A stretch of 64,000 nt of DNA, from NCBI GenBank assembly GCA_036508555.1, contig DATCHD010000048.1, forward strand, positions 23,367-87,366, given 5' to 3'. The translations under genes were made by a program, and so were the position numbers. The DNA is from CAINVV01 sp036508555. GTDB taxonomy: Bacteria; Bacteroidota; Bacteroidia; Bacteroidales; Prolixibacteraceae. The notes under the pieces are model-generated. The model ran no database searches. It was not told where the DNA came from and worked only from the letters and a program-made list of their open reading frames with translations. Positions 33,908-41,422 of the stretch are shown one piece after another (within the stretch, counting starts at the first letter, position 1; each line of letters starts with the position of its first letter).

Positions 33908-36750
33908 TCTAGTCGGCTAATCCTTTTTTTCCTTTTGAAATACCATTTCTCCAAAACGATTGCTAAAAATACGAAAATTATTAAGCCTGCAAAATAACCT
34001 GCCTTACTTTTGAATAATGGAGTCTGCTTACCTATTGATACATATCCCAACCAGAAATAGGGATGGGACTTCATCGGATCGGCCTGTGAAATATAGCTGA
34101 CTTTAGCTCTTCTTAATGCCTCATCTTTTGAATAGCCATTTTTGATATTTCTGTAAAAATCGATCATCATGGATGAGCTGGATGCATCTTCCACATTCCA
34201 GAGCGTCATGATAATACTTGGACAACCGGCATAAAGAAATGCCCTGGCAAGACTCATAACTCCCTCACCCTTTTGAAGTTTGCCTGATCCGGTATTACAT
34301 CCGCTCAGCACAACCATGCCTGATCTTAGTTTCAGATTGTATATCTCGTAAGTATTCAGGGTACGGTCTTCAGTACCGGAAACTCCCGGTGAAAATACCA
34401 TTTTTGAATAGAGAGGTAAGGTATCATTGAGGATGGTATGCATGGCCAGATGCAGAATATCATATTTACCAGCATTCGCAATAAATGATTGCTTAGTGGC
34501 TTTAGATCCCGAATACTTGTCGCCCGAAATAATTCTGGTGATGCCGGCGACTTCAATTTCAGCGCCAGGAAGTGGCAGGAAATCGGGCTTGCTATTATAA
34601 TCAGGTGCAAAAGCAGCTATTTTATTGCTGAATCTCAAGTTATTCTGAAAATAATAGTAGAGCAGGGTAGCAGAATAGGTATATGAAATGGCGTGGTGAT
34701 GAACCAGATAGTCCAATGAGCTGAAATTCATTCTGGTGGTATCGGCTTCAGAGGAGAGAAGCGCATCAAACGGAATGTAGGACAGCTTATCGTCAGGTAC
34801 AATTACCAACCTGTAATTTTGCAAGTTGGTTGTAACAGGCTCGATGAGTTGCTTATATAGGTCAGAGGCGTTTTTGGTAAACTTGATATAGTCGGCTTTC
34901 CTGGTATTAAGGACCATTCCATTCTTGATGAATTTGAGGAACTGGTCAACCGTATCATTAAATGCAATATTGACAGACTTGCGGATGATCTTGGATTCAT
35001 GGTTGGTCAGTACGAAAGTGTATAACTCATTTGGACCGTTGTTCTTATTTTCTTTGATAAAATATTCAATGAAGGCTTCCCTCCCCCCGAGGGATTGTTG
35101 CACCGTTTCCACAGAGACAATCGGATCCGCATATTTGTACTGATAATACCGTGGAAACTCCTGCTCGACTAACTTCATCATTTCCTGATAGTTCTTAGTG
35201 AGAGTGAACACTCTATCTTTCCACAGATTGATTTTCTTCTCTTCCGGAGCGGAGGAGCCTTTTTCCTTGAAGATAAAGTCTTCATAAGCGGAGATTTCTC
35301 CTTTTAACTCGGTTTCTTTACGGATCAGGGAATCAGGCAGACCAGAAAACTCTTTAGCCTGAAGCTCTCTGAGTATCGACTGGAAATTGGCGGATCTGCT
35401 TCTTTCCGAGAACTCAAAAGCTTTTTCAAAATTGGACTTATTATTGGTCTTTTCGTAAAGATGTACTGCGACAGCCAGTGCTTCAGCGTAAACAGGATGT
35501 TCGTTTTCAGAAAGGTAGAGCTTGCTCGCCTGATTCTGAAAACTGTTTCTGATCAGGTGGATCGTTTTAATGGCCAGATCGAAAGTCGACAGCGAGGTTT
35601 CCATCTGTTTCAAACAGGCATCCGGATTTCTTTTATCTTCCAGCTGAGCCAGTAAATACAAAGCTTCTGCCTTATTTTTCAGAGCATCCAGTAACCGGAT
35701 CTTGTCGATGGAGTTTTCGGGTAAAGGATTTGCGTACCGGTCATTAGAATTGAAGCCTGGTGTAATGGCTATAATGGCCTTCTGAAAATAGTCGAGCGAC
35801 AAATCGATATTTTTTTTACGTTGGGTAATAAAATCTTCAAGATTGCTTTCGTTCTCCTTTTTTTGGAGATATACCAGTCCGATATTCGTCAGACATTGTG
35901 AAAACACGTCTCCTTTGGCACCGATTCGTTTCTGGATTAGTTCTTTGGCAATCAGGTAGTTGGGTAACGAGCGATCAAAGTCTCCCATTTCAAGATAAAC
36001 AATCCCTAAATTAAAATAGATAAACCCCTTCTGGGCAAAACTGGTTCCAAGATCTTTCTCTCCGATTTCGATTGCCTTGTACAGGTTGGCGATGCTGCCA
36101 GGATAGTCTTTTCTGGCTGCACAAATCATTCCCTTTGCACTCCATTTCTTAAAAGCGTGCTTGCTATTTGGATTTATTTCAAAAGATTTTTTATTGAATC
36201 GTTCCGCCTCTGGGAGATTGTTGTTCTCCTTATAAAAGCCTGACATATTCATCAGCAGGATTTCATAGAGTTCCTTATCTGCTAATTCCAGCTTCTGAAA
36301 AGTTCTTTCGGCTTTTTCGTAGTAGGAAATTGCCTTTTCAATATCCCCCATCGAGCTGAAACAGATTGCCAGATTCTGATGCACGGAGGCAAGCCTTCGA
36401 AGTTCTTTGTTCCCTGCAGCCTCATAAATTGGCAAAGCCCTTTCATAATAAGCAGTTGCGTTGTCGTACAAACCTAATTGGCTTTCAATGGCACCCACAT
36501 TGTTCAGTATGTTGGCTACCTTGATTGAATTCGGACCATATTTCTCAGTCCGGACCTGAAGTAACTCATTAAACAGATTCATGGCAACATCGTAGGAGCC
36601 ACTTCCATAGGCTTTCACCGCTTGATCAGAGAGTTCGGCTTCCCTGTCATTTTTGCTTTGCTGCGCATTGGCTGGAACTGTCAAAAAGAATTGCTGACAG
36701 ATTAGTAAAATGAACCAAACGAATTTTCCAGTGGGGAAAAGATTCTTCAT
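33904..36750 (-). CDS. Secreted, membrane-anchored TPR-CHAT protease
   Basis: A 948-residue protein: signal peptide (residues 12-29, WFILLICQQFFLTVPANA), TPR array from ~36 to ~430, a charged helical linker, and a CHAT domain from ~640 to ~905. The catalytic dyad is visible as H771 in ILHLAMH and C818 in VVLSGCNTG. A C-terminal membrane helix (~917-936, AGLIIFVFLAIVL) ends in a basic tail KRKKRISRLE. The topology places TPR and protease domains in the periplasm with a cytoplasmic tail. CHAT is a caspase-like peptidase fold. It is coupled to the sigma gene by a 4-bp overlap. The target is unknown, and the membrane protein at 37294 is the best neighbour candidate. Confidence 0.92.
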   Translation of the reverse strand: MKNLFPTGKFVWFILLICQQFFLTVPANAQQSKNDREAELSDQAVKAYGSGSYDVAMNLFNELLQVRTEKYGPNSIKVANILNNVGAIESQLGLYDNATAYYERALPIYEAAGNKELRRLASVHQNLAICFSSMGDIEKAISYYEKAERTFQKLELADKELYEILLMNMSGFYKENNNLPEAERFNKKSFEINPNSKHAFKKWSAKGMICAARKDYPGSIANLYKAIEIGEKDLGTSFAQKGFIYFNLGIVYLEMGDFDRSLPNYLIAKELIQKRIGAKGDVFSQCLTNIGLVYLQKKENESNLEDFITQRKKNIDLSLDYFQKAIIAITPGFNSNDRYANPLPENSIDKIRLLDALKNKAEALYLLAQLEDKRNPDACLKQMETSLSTFDLAIKTIHLIRNSFQNQASKLYLSENEHPVYAEALAVAVHLYEKTNNKSNFEKAFEFSERSRSANFQSILRELQAKEFSGLPDSLIRKETELKGEISAYEDFIFKEKGSSAPEEKKINLWKDRVFTLTKNYQEMMKLVEQEFPRYYQYKYADPIVSVETVQQSLGGREAFIEYFIKENKNNGPNELYTFVLTNHESKIIRKSVNIAFNDTVDQFLKFIKNGMVLNTRKADYIKFTKNASDLYKQLIEPVTTNLQNYRLVIVPDDKLSYIPFDALLSSEADTTRMNFSSLDYLVHHHAISYTYSATLLYYYFQNNLRFSNKIAAFAPDYNSKPDFLPLPGAEIEVAGITRIISGDKYSGSKATKQSFIANAGKYDILHLAMHTILNDTLPLYSKMVFSPGVSGTEDRTLNTYEIYNLKLRSGMVVLSGCNTGSGKLQKGEGVMSLARAFLYAGCPSIIMTLWNVEDASSSSMMIDFYRNIKNGYSKDEALRRAKVSYISQADPMKSHPYFWLGYVSIGKQTPLFKSKAGYFAGLIIFVFLAIVLEKWYFKRKKRISRLE

Positions 36751-36888
36751 AGCGGTGCTTTCAATTCGATCAGTGTAAATTAAATTAAAAAATAAGCATG
36801 CTACGAAAATAATATATTTTTTAAAATACCAAATATTCAGTGTGTTATAAACAGATAAGGCAGAAAATCAGTTTTTTTTAGAAAAGTC

Positions 36889-36919
36889 GGGTAACCTTTT
36901 AGCACTTGCGGGTATTAAG
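36889..36919 (+). promoter_or_regulatory. Possible ECF-sigma promoter before the GG-leader peptide
   Basis: GGGTAACCTTTT (36889-36900), carrying the AAC core typical of ECF -35 boxes, is followed 9 bp later by GGGTATTAAG (36910-36919). No TAnnTTTG site is seen in this 217-bp intergenic stretch, which otherwise holds only AT-rich sequence. Recognition by the neighbouring sigma factor is inference. Confidence 0.35.
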
Positions 36920-36967
36920 AGTTGCAAGGAACAATAAAGAATCATTAACTTATTAAAACATCTAATC

Positions 36968-37135
36968 ATGAAAAATTTTAATTATCAAACAGTAGAAGTT
37001 CTTTCAAACGTGGAATTAGCAGCAGTAAAAGGTGGTATTAGTATTCCAACTCCGATTATTATTACTGATTTTTCGGCAGAACCTGGAAACAGCGAGTTTG
37101 GTACGACCAATGCTGCCGCGATGATTTCAAAATAA
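36968..37135 (+). CDS. Small secreted peptide with double-glycine leader
   Basis: A 55-codon gene encoding MKNFNYQTVEVL...ELAAVKGG followed by a 32-residue remainder ISIPTPIIITDF...AAAMISK. The leader (residues 1-23, ending KGG) has the amphipathic VLSNVELAAV-KGG form recognised by C39-peptidase ABC exporters. The mature part is hydrophobic, then Gly/Ser/Thr/Ala rich, without cysteines. No exporter or modification enzyme lies in the window. It sits between the divergent CHAT-sigma operon and the anti-sigma-like gene, with a possible ECF promoter upstream. It could be a signal peptide, a bacteriocin-like product, or a protease substrate. Confidence 0.7.
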   Translation: MKNFNYQTVEVLSNVELAAVKGGISIPTPIIITDFSAEPGNSEFGTTNAAAMISK

Positions 37136-37293
37136 TTCGATCGCACCTGTTTTATAATTTTTTCTCCTAACCCGGCAGCTAAATCAATGCTTGGGTAATG
37201 TGGAGATGGTTTTAAGTATTCAAAAGCTTTCCGGAATAATTCCGCGAGATGTGGCTTTTAGTAGTATAAGGCATCATTATATTAAGAAATCAA

Positions 37294-38613
37294 TTGAAAA
37301 ACATTACCGAAGAAGTAGCAAAAACCTCTGTACAAGAGCATCTGACTGATGCTGAAGCCTATTTTGGCTTGTCGGAGGAAGTATTTAATCCTATCAATCT
37401 TAATACTGAAGAAATACAGGAACTTCAAATTGGAAATTGCCTGCAAAAACTTCACATAAAGAACCATCATAGTTCCTCCCGGGAGGTCGTTCATGATCTT
37501 TTCAGTGAAAAAGAGGGGACGGCAGAAGCTGATAATCAACTGATGTCGCCTGAGGATGAAGTGCTCTTTGAAAAGGTCAGAAATGCAATGTCTGAAAAAG
37601 AGATTATGGATCTTCGTGCGAATCTTCGGTCTATAGCTAGCAGCGTTTCCATTCATGAACGCACTTTCGATGAGATCGAGGATTTTATCGACGGGGAACT
37701 TGATGATGAAATCGAGTCCCTGATCAGGAAGGAGATGTTGGCGAATCCTGCTCTTGCTTATGAAATAGAACTTCACAGTGAGGTGAGCAAGGCCATCGAA
37801 GAGACGGGAATCATGAACCTTAGGAAAGGATTGAGAGCCATAATGTCACAAGAATATTCTCATTCGAAGTCTATTGAAGAGATAGACAGTTATATCAACG
37901 ATGAGATGGACGAATATACTTTGGCACATTTCGAAGAAGAGTTACTTGAAAACTCAGGCCTGGCAGACGATCTGACCTTCCACAAGGATGTAGACAGGGC
38001 GGTAGCTGAGATTGATGTAATAGTATTAAGGGCAAAACTGCAGCAACTTTCTATGGAAGAGCAGGAGAAAAAAAGCGATATGCTGGGTGTTTCCTCTCCG
38101 AAACGTAAGAATCTATACTGGTATGCTGCCGCTTCTGCAATCGTGGCTATGTTCGCTATAGCGTCCCTGCTAAGTGATACGCCTAAATCAGATCAGCAGC
38201 TCTATGCGGCTTACTATCAGCCATATAAAATCGGATCGAACGTTTCCAGATCTGCTGTTACCGCCACTGACAATATGAATATTGCCATCCGCGAGATTGA
38301 CAAGGGAAACTATTCTTCTGCCCTGACGCTGCTGGATAAGGCATCCAAAACTGGTAATGATGGTTTCAGTATCAGTTTCTATTCAGGAGTCGCTTTTCAG
38401 GAGTTGGGCCAGTATAAAAATGCCATCAATTCCTTTTCGGAAGTCGTCCTGGACGGGGATAACCTGCTGGTGGAACAGTCTGAATGGTACATCGGATTAT
38501 GCTATCTCAGGATTGAAGAGCGTGAAAAGGCGCTGAGACAATTCAAGAATATTGTCGCCAGAAATGGATATTATAAAGACAAATCAAGCAAAATGCTACA
38601 ACAGCTTGAATAA
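37294..38613 (+). CDS. Anti-sigma-like membrane protein with tandem repeats and TPR domain
   Basis: A 439-residue protein from a TTG start (no ATG until residue 84). Residues 105-173 and 174-242 are two copies of a ~69-residue unit of form LR..L..I....(E)IE.(F/Y)I(D/N)(G/D)E(L/M)D....(E)..L..N..LA..., resembling the segment before the membrane helix in anti-sigma factors. A third begins at 243. A transmembrane helix spans ~274-294 (YWYAAASAIVAMFAIASLL). TPR-like helices fill 328-439 (GNYSSALTLLDKA; FQELGQYKNAINSF; REKALRQFKNIV). The predicted layout is repeats in the cytoplasm and TPRs in the periplasm. Sigma binding is inferred, not shown. Confidence 0.75.
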   Translation: MKNITEEVAKTSVQEHLTDAEAYFGLSEEVFNPINLNTEEIQELQIGNCLQKLHIKNHHSSSREVVHDLFSEKEGTAEADNQLMSPEDEVLFEKVRNAMSEKEIMDLRANLRSIASSVSIHERTFDEIEDFIDGELDDEIESLIRKEMLANPALAYEIELHSEVSKAIEETGIMNLRKGLRAIMSQEYSHSKSIEEIDSYINDEMDEYTLAHFEEELLENSGLADDLTFHKDVDRAVAEIDVIVLRAKLQQLSMEEQEKKSDMLGVSSPKRKNLYWYAAASAIVAMFAIASLLSDTPKSDQQLYAAYYQPYKIGSNVSRSAVTATDNMNIAIREIDKGNYSSALTLLDKASKTGNDGFSISFYSGVAFQELGQYKNAINSFSEVVLDGDNLLVEQSEWYIGLCYLRIEEREKALRQFKNIVARNGYYKDKSSKMLQQLE

Positions 38614-38708
38614 AGAAATACTGGAGATGTTTTGACAAATAATGTTAGTTGCTTTATTCGTTCCTTGCAAAATGATTAAGTGACTGATAGTCTGGGTGGT
38701 AGAAAATT

Positions 38709-40676
38709 TTATTGATATCTGATGATCTCTGATTTCCTTCCCAGAAAATCATCAAAAGTTGATTTGGTAAGTCCCTGGAGGTTTGCCCCGAAAGGTATTC
38801 TGCCTTCAGGTGGCTTGACCGGGAACCAGGTTAACCGGATATCAATGATCTTAAAGACCAATGACTCATTGAAAATCCTGAATCCGGCACCCACGCCGGC
38901 ATAAAAATCTTCCTTAAAAATTGATTTTGGCTGGTCCGACAAGAAAGCAATATCAGAAAAAAAGTAATTCGTAAACCGGAATCCATAAAGATTCCAATTC
39001 AGATACCTCACCATTTCCAGCTTGACCTTTAACCTGCAATTCCCCTTTAAATCACTGGTATAGAAATCTCTGATGCCAAACCTCCCGTCAATAGTCAGAT
39101 ATTCTTCTTTAAACCGATTAATTCCCGAAAGGAATTCGATGTTGATAAATTGCCGGAACGGATCACCAAAAGCATACATCTTCCTGGAGAAGAAATTCCC
39201 ACTTACCAGGAAAGTCCCCTGTACAACAGACCCCCGGTCCAGAAATCCGTCCAGCGAAAGCTTACCGGAATAATAACTGCCTTCATTTCCGATGAAAGCA
39301 TTACTGAGGGAAAGTCCAAGATACGGCCAGATGCCAAACTGTGATCTATCCAATCCCCCAGTCAGCTTATAAAAGTGACCATATGGGATATCTTCCGTGA
39401 CTCCATACCCATATATCAGATTATTCTTGTACAGGTTCCGGCGTGAAAACCCCAATCCAGCCAGAAAAAAGTCATGATCTCTCAGAAACAAATTTTCGCC
39501 CAAAGGATCTTCATTTTTACGCATAAACTCCTGATGGTAATACCTGAAGGAGATTAATGTCTTGTTGAGAAGATTGTTTTTGTTGGAGAATGCGTGCGAA
39601 AACCAAAGATCGCCAGTCACATAGGCTACCGTTGTATCTAGTTCAATTGGATGATTTTCAGCAATATAATTGTATTTTGATACATAATCGAAGGAGAGGC
39701 CACCTGCATTTTTATCCACCGAGGTGAGAAATTTCTTCTCGGCCGACAGATTCCATCCCTTCTTAAGATAGGTATCTGAAAAGCCGATCGATGCGTTGAT
39801 GAATCTGCCAAGGAAATTGTCGATATAATAAGATGAATAAAAGCCCAACTCGGGAAGGTAGTCGTTTTTTTGAGCCATTCCTATCCTAAACCGATGACCT
39901 AACCCAAACATATTTTCATTGGCAACTTCCAGGTTACTGTTATCGGCATTAAAGCTCGCGTGCACACCATATTCAAATTTATCCTTGCTCAGAACAATTA
40001 AATTTACATCTTCCATCGAACCTATCACAGGTTCAAGACGGAAAGCAACGTCTTCGAGGTAACTCAAATCACGCATCAATTTTTCATTCTCTGCCATTAA
40101 AATGGGGTTGACAAGGTCTCCTGTCTTAAAAAGCACCCGCATGCGGAGTTTAGTCCAGTCGGTATTCCTGTGAAGTCGGTTGCCAAACTTTGCAATCCAT
40201 TTTGTTGCCGTCAGCGTTGTATCGCCCAGGGACGTACCGAACGGACGCAAACTGACGAAACTGACAGACACGATTCTTTTTCCACTGAACTGTTCGAAAT
40301 AGGAGATACTCTTAATGCCTGTATGACTAATGTTTGTAAGCTGAGAAGTTATAAAATATCCCAGAACATTTTTCGCGAGGCCATTTTTAAGGTGCAGATT
40401 ATCAATACTCTTTGCAGCAGGGGTCGGTCTAATGGGAACTAATTTTGAAGTGTCAGATTTTACCGCGATCAAATCCGGAAACTTTGGAGACAGCAGATAA
40501 GAACTTCCATCATTTTTCACAAGAGTCGAGTCTTTTACAGATTTCCTGTCTTTAGGGGAAACTTCAGTTAGTATCTGTAAATTGCCTTTGCGGTAATTAA
40601 TAATATTGCACAAAGACCTTGATGTTGAAGGAGTTCCATGAAAGGCCAGACAAATAATTAAAATAGGGAGTTTCAA
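38709..40676 (-). CDS. Omp85-like (BamA/TamA-type) outer-membrane beta-barrel protein
   Basis: A 655-residue protein with a short hydrophobic N-terminus. A POTRA-like unit lies at ~175-225 (FKTGDLVNPILMAENEKLMR, then LEDVAFRLEP), with a preceding partial one. The remainder is a beta-barrel rich in alternating aromatic strands (FGLGHRFRIGMAQKND; YGYGVTEDIPYGHFYKL), ending with the KSEIIRYQ tail. It is shorter than BamA and has fewer POTRAs, so it is probably an accessory Omp85 protein. It is convergent with the anti-sigma-like gene and may not belong to that module. Confidence 0.72.
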   Translation of the reverse strand: MKLPILIICLAFHGTPSTSRSLCNIINYRKGNLQILTEVSPKDRKSVKDSTLVKNDGSSYLLSPKFPDLIAVKSDTSKLVPIRPTPAAKSIDNLHLKNGLAKNVLGYFITSQLTNISHTGIKSISYFEQFSGKRIVSVSFVSLRPFGTSLGDTTLTATKWIAKFGNRLHRNTDWTKLRMRVLFKTGDLVNPILMAENEKLMRDLSYLEDVAFRLEPVIGSMEDVNLIVLSKDKFEYGVHASFNADNSNLEVANENMFGLGHRFRIGMAQKNDYLPELGFYSSYYIDNFLGRFINASIGFSDTYLKKGWNLSAEKKFLTSVDKNAGGLSFDYVSKYNYIAENHPIELDTTVAYVTGDLWFSHAFSNKNNLLNKTLISFRYYHQEFMRKNEDPLGENLFLRDHDFFLAGLGFSRRNLYKNNLIYGYGVTEDIPYGHFYKLTGGLDRSQFGIWPYLGLSLSNAFIGNEGSYYSGKLSLDGFLDRGSVVQGTFLVSGNFFSRKMYAFGDPFRQFINIEFLSGINRFKEEYLTIDGRFGIRDFYTSDLKGNCRLKVKLEMVRYLNWNLYGFRFTNYFFSDIAFLSDQPKSIFKEDFYAGVGAGFRIFNESLVFKIIDIRLTWFPVKPPEGRIPFGANLQGLTKSTFDDFLGRKSEIIRYQ

Positions 40677-40698
40677 TTTCCGGTATTTAAAACATACG

Positions 40699-41334
40699 TT
40701 AATAATTCATCCGCTTGAAAGTCACCAACCTCCGGCCGTGATATTCCCCGGAAGGGATTTTTATTATGATCTCTTCGAAATTCTCTGCTGTTACTTTTCC
40801 TGCTACAATAATCTTGAGCTGAGGTGCAGCCAGTTCGATCATCCGGTTCAGTACCGTTGACCCATGAAGAGCAGTATCTCTCCCTCCGGAGGAAAGAATT
40901 CTGTTGACCTGTATCTCCTTGAGAAACGCCACACCGTCCAGGATATTCCGGGTACGATCGATTGCCTTGTGGAAGGTAATCTGCATTGGTTTTGAGATCT
41001 GAACCAGAAGCTTTGTCCTTTCCTCGTCAATATTTCCCTTTTCATCAAGCAATCCAAAGACGACTCCGTAAACACCGAGTTCCTTGCATTGGAGAATATC
41101 TTCCTGCATGATCTCGAATTCATCCCTTGAGTAAATGAAATTTCCACCTCTTGGCCGGATCATCACCATAAAGGGTACAGGCAATTTTTCCAGACACTTC
41201 CTGATGGTTCCATAAGAAGGCGTAGTGCCACCAACAGCCAGATTGTCACACAGTTCGATACGAGAGGCTCCGGCTTCTACGGCTCTGATGGCTTCATCGA
41301 ACGATTCGACACAAACTTCTTTTACCGGATCCAT
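40699..41334 (-). CDS. cutC: CutC family protein
   Basis: A 211-residue TIM-barrel protein (VKEVCVESFDEAIRAVEAGA, RIELCDNLAVGGTTPSYG, MIRPRGGNFIYS, ITFHKAIDR, ILSSGGRDTALHG). These are the conserved CutC stretches. The family was named for copper tolerance, but its biochemical role remains unsettled. It is slightly shorter than E. coli CutC. A TATTTTTG element lies upstream on the minus strand, overlapping the divergent promoter region of the phosphatase-like gene. Confidence 0.92.
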   Translation of the reverse strand: MDPVKEVCVESFDEAIRAVEAGASRIELCDNLAVGGTTPSYGTIRKCLEKLPVPFMVMIRPRGGNFIYSRDEFEIMQEDILQCKELGVYGVVFGLLDEKGNIDEERTKLLVQISKPMQITFHKAIDRTRNILDGVAFLKEIQVNRILSSGGRDTALHGSTVLNRMIELAAPQLKIIVAGKVTAENFEEIIIKIPSGEYHGRRLVTFKRMNY

Positions 41335-41369
41335 TTGGTTTATGGAGTTAACACAGGTTAAATGAAGTG

Positions 41370-41377
41370 CAAAAATA
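41370..41377 (-). promoter_or_regulatory. Putative cutC -7 element (TATTTTTG)
   Basis: Minus-strand TATTTTTG fits TAnnTTTG, 36 bp before the cutC start. A TTG lies about 22 bp further upstream. Confidence 0.4.
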
Positions 41378-41384
41378 ATTGTTT

Positions 41385-41415
41385 TTTGACGGATCGATGC
41401 AAGTCATTACATTTG
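41385..41415 (+). promoter_or_regulatory. Putative promoter of the phosphatase-like gene (TTTG-N19-TACATTTG)
   Basis: TTTG at 41385-41388 and TACATTTG at 41408-41415 with exactly 19 bp between them is one of the best matches in the window. The -7 box ends only 7 bp before the first ATG, so the leader would be very short, or translation may start at the ATG at 41432. Confidence 0.6.
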
Positions 41416-41422
41416 TCTAAAA

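Noticed and set aside
37232..37244. CGGAATAATTCCG palindrome between the peptide and the membrane protein gene
   Set aside because: Short and unsupported by other copies. It could be an operator or chance, so it is not annotated.
33335..38613. CHAT-sigma locus as part of a type III-E CRISPR system
   Set aside because: No CRISPR repeats, gRAMP or other cas genes are visible in the window, and the CHAT protein is secreted, unlike cytoplasmic Csx29.
38608..38659. GAATAAAG / CTTTATTC pair between the anti-sigma-like and Omp85-like genes as terminator
   Set aside because: Only 8-bp arms with a 36-nt loop and no T-run. Too weak to annotate.
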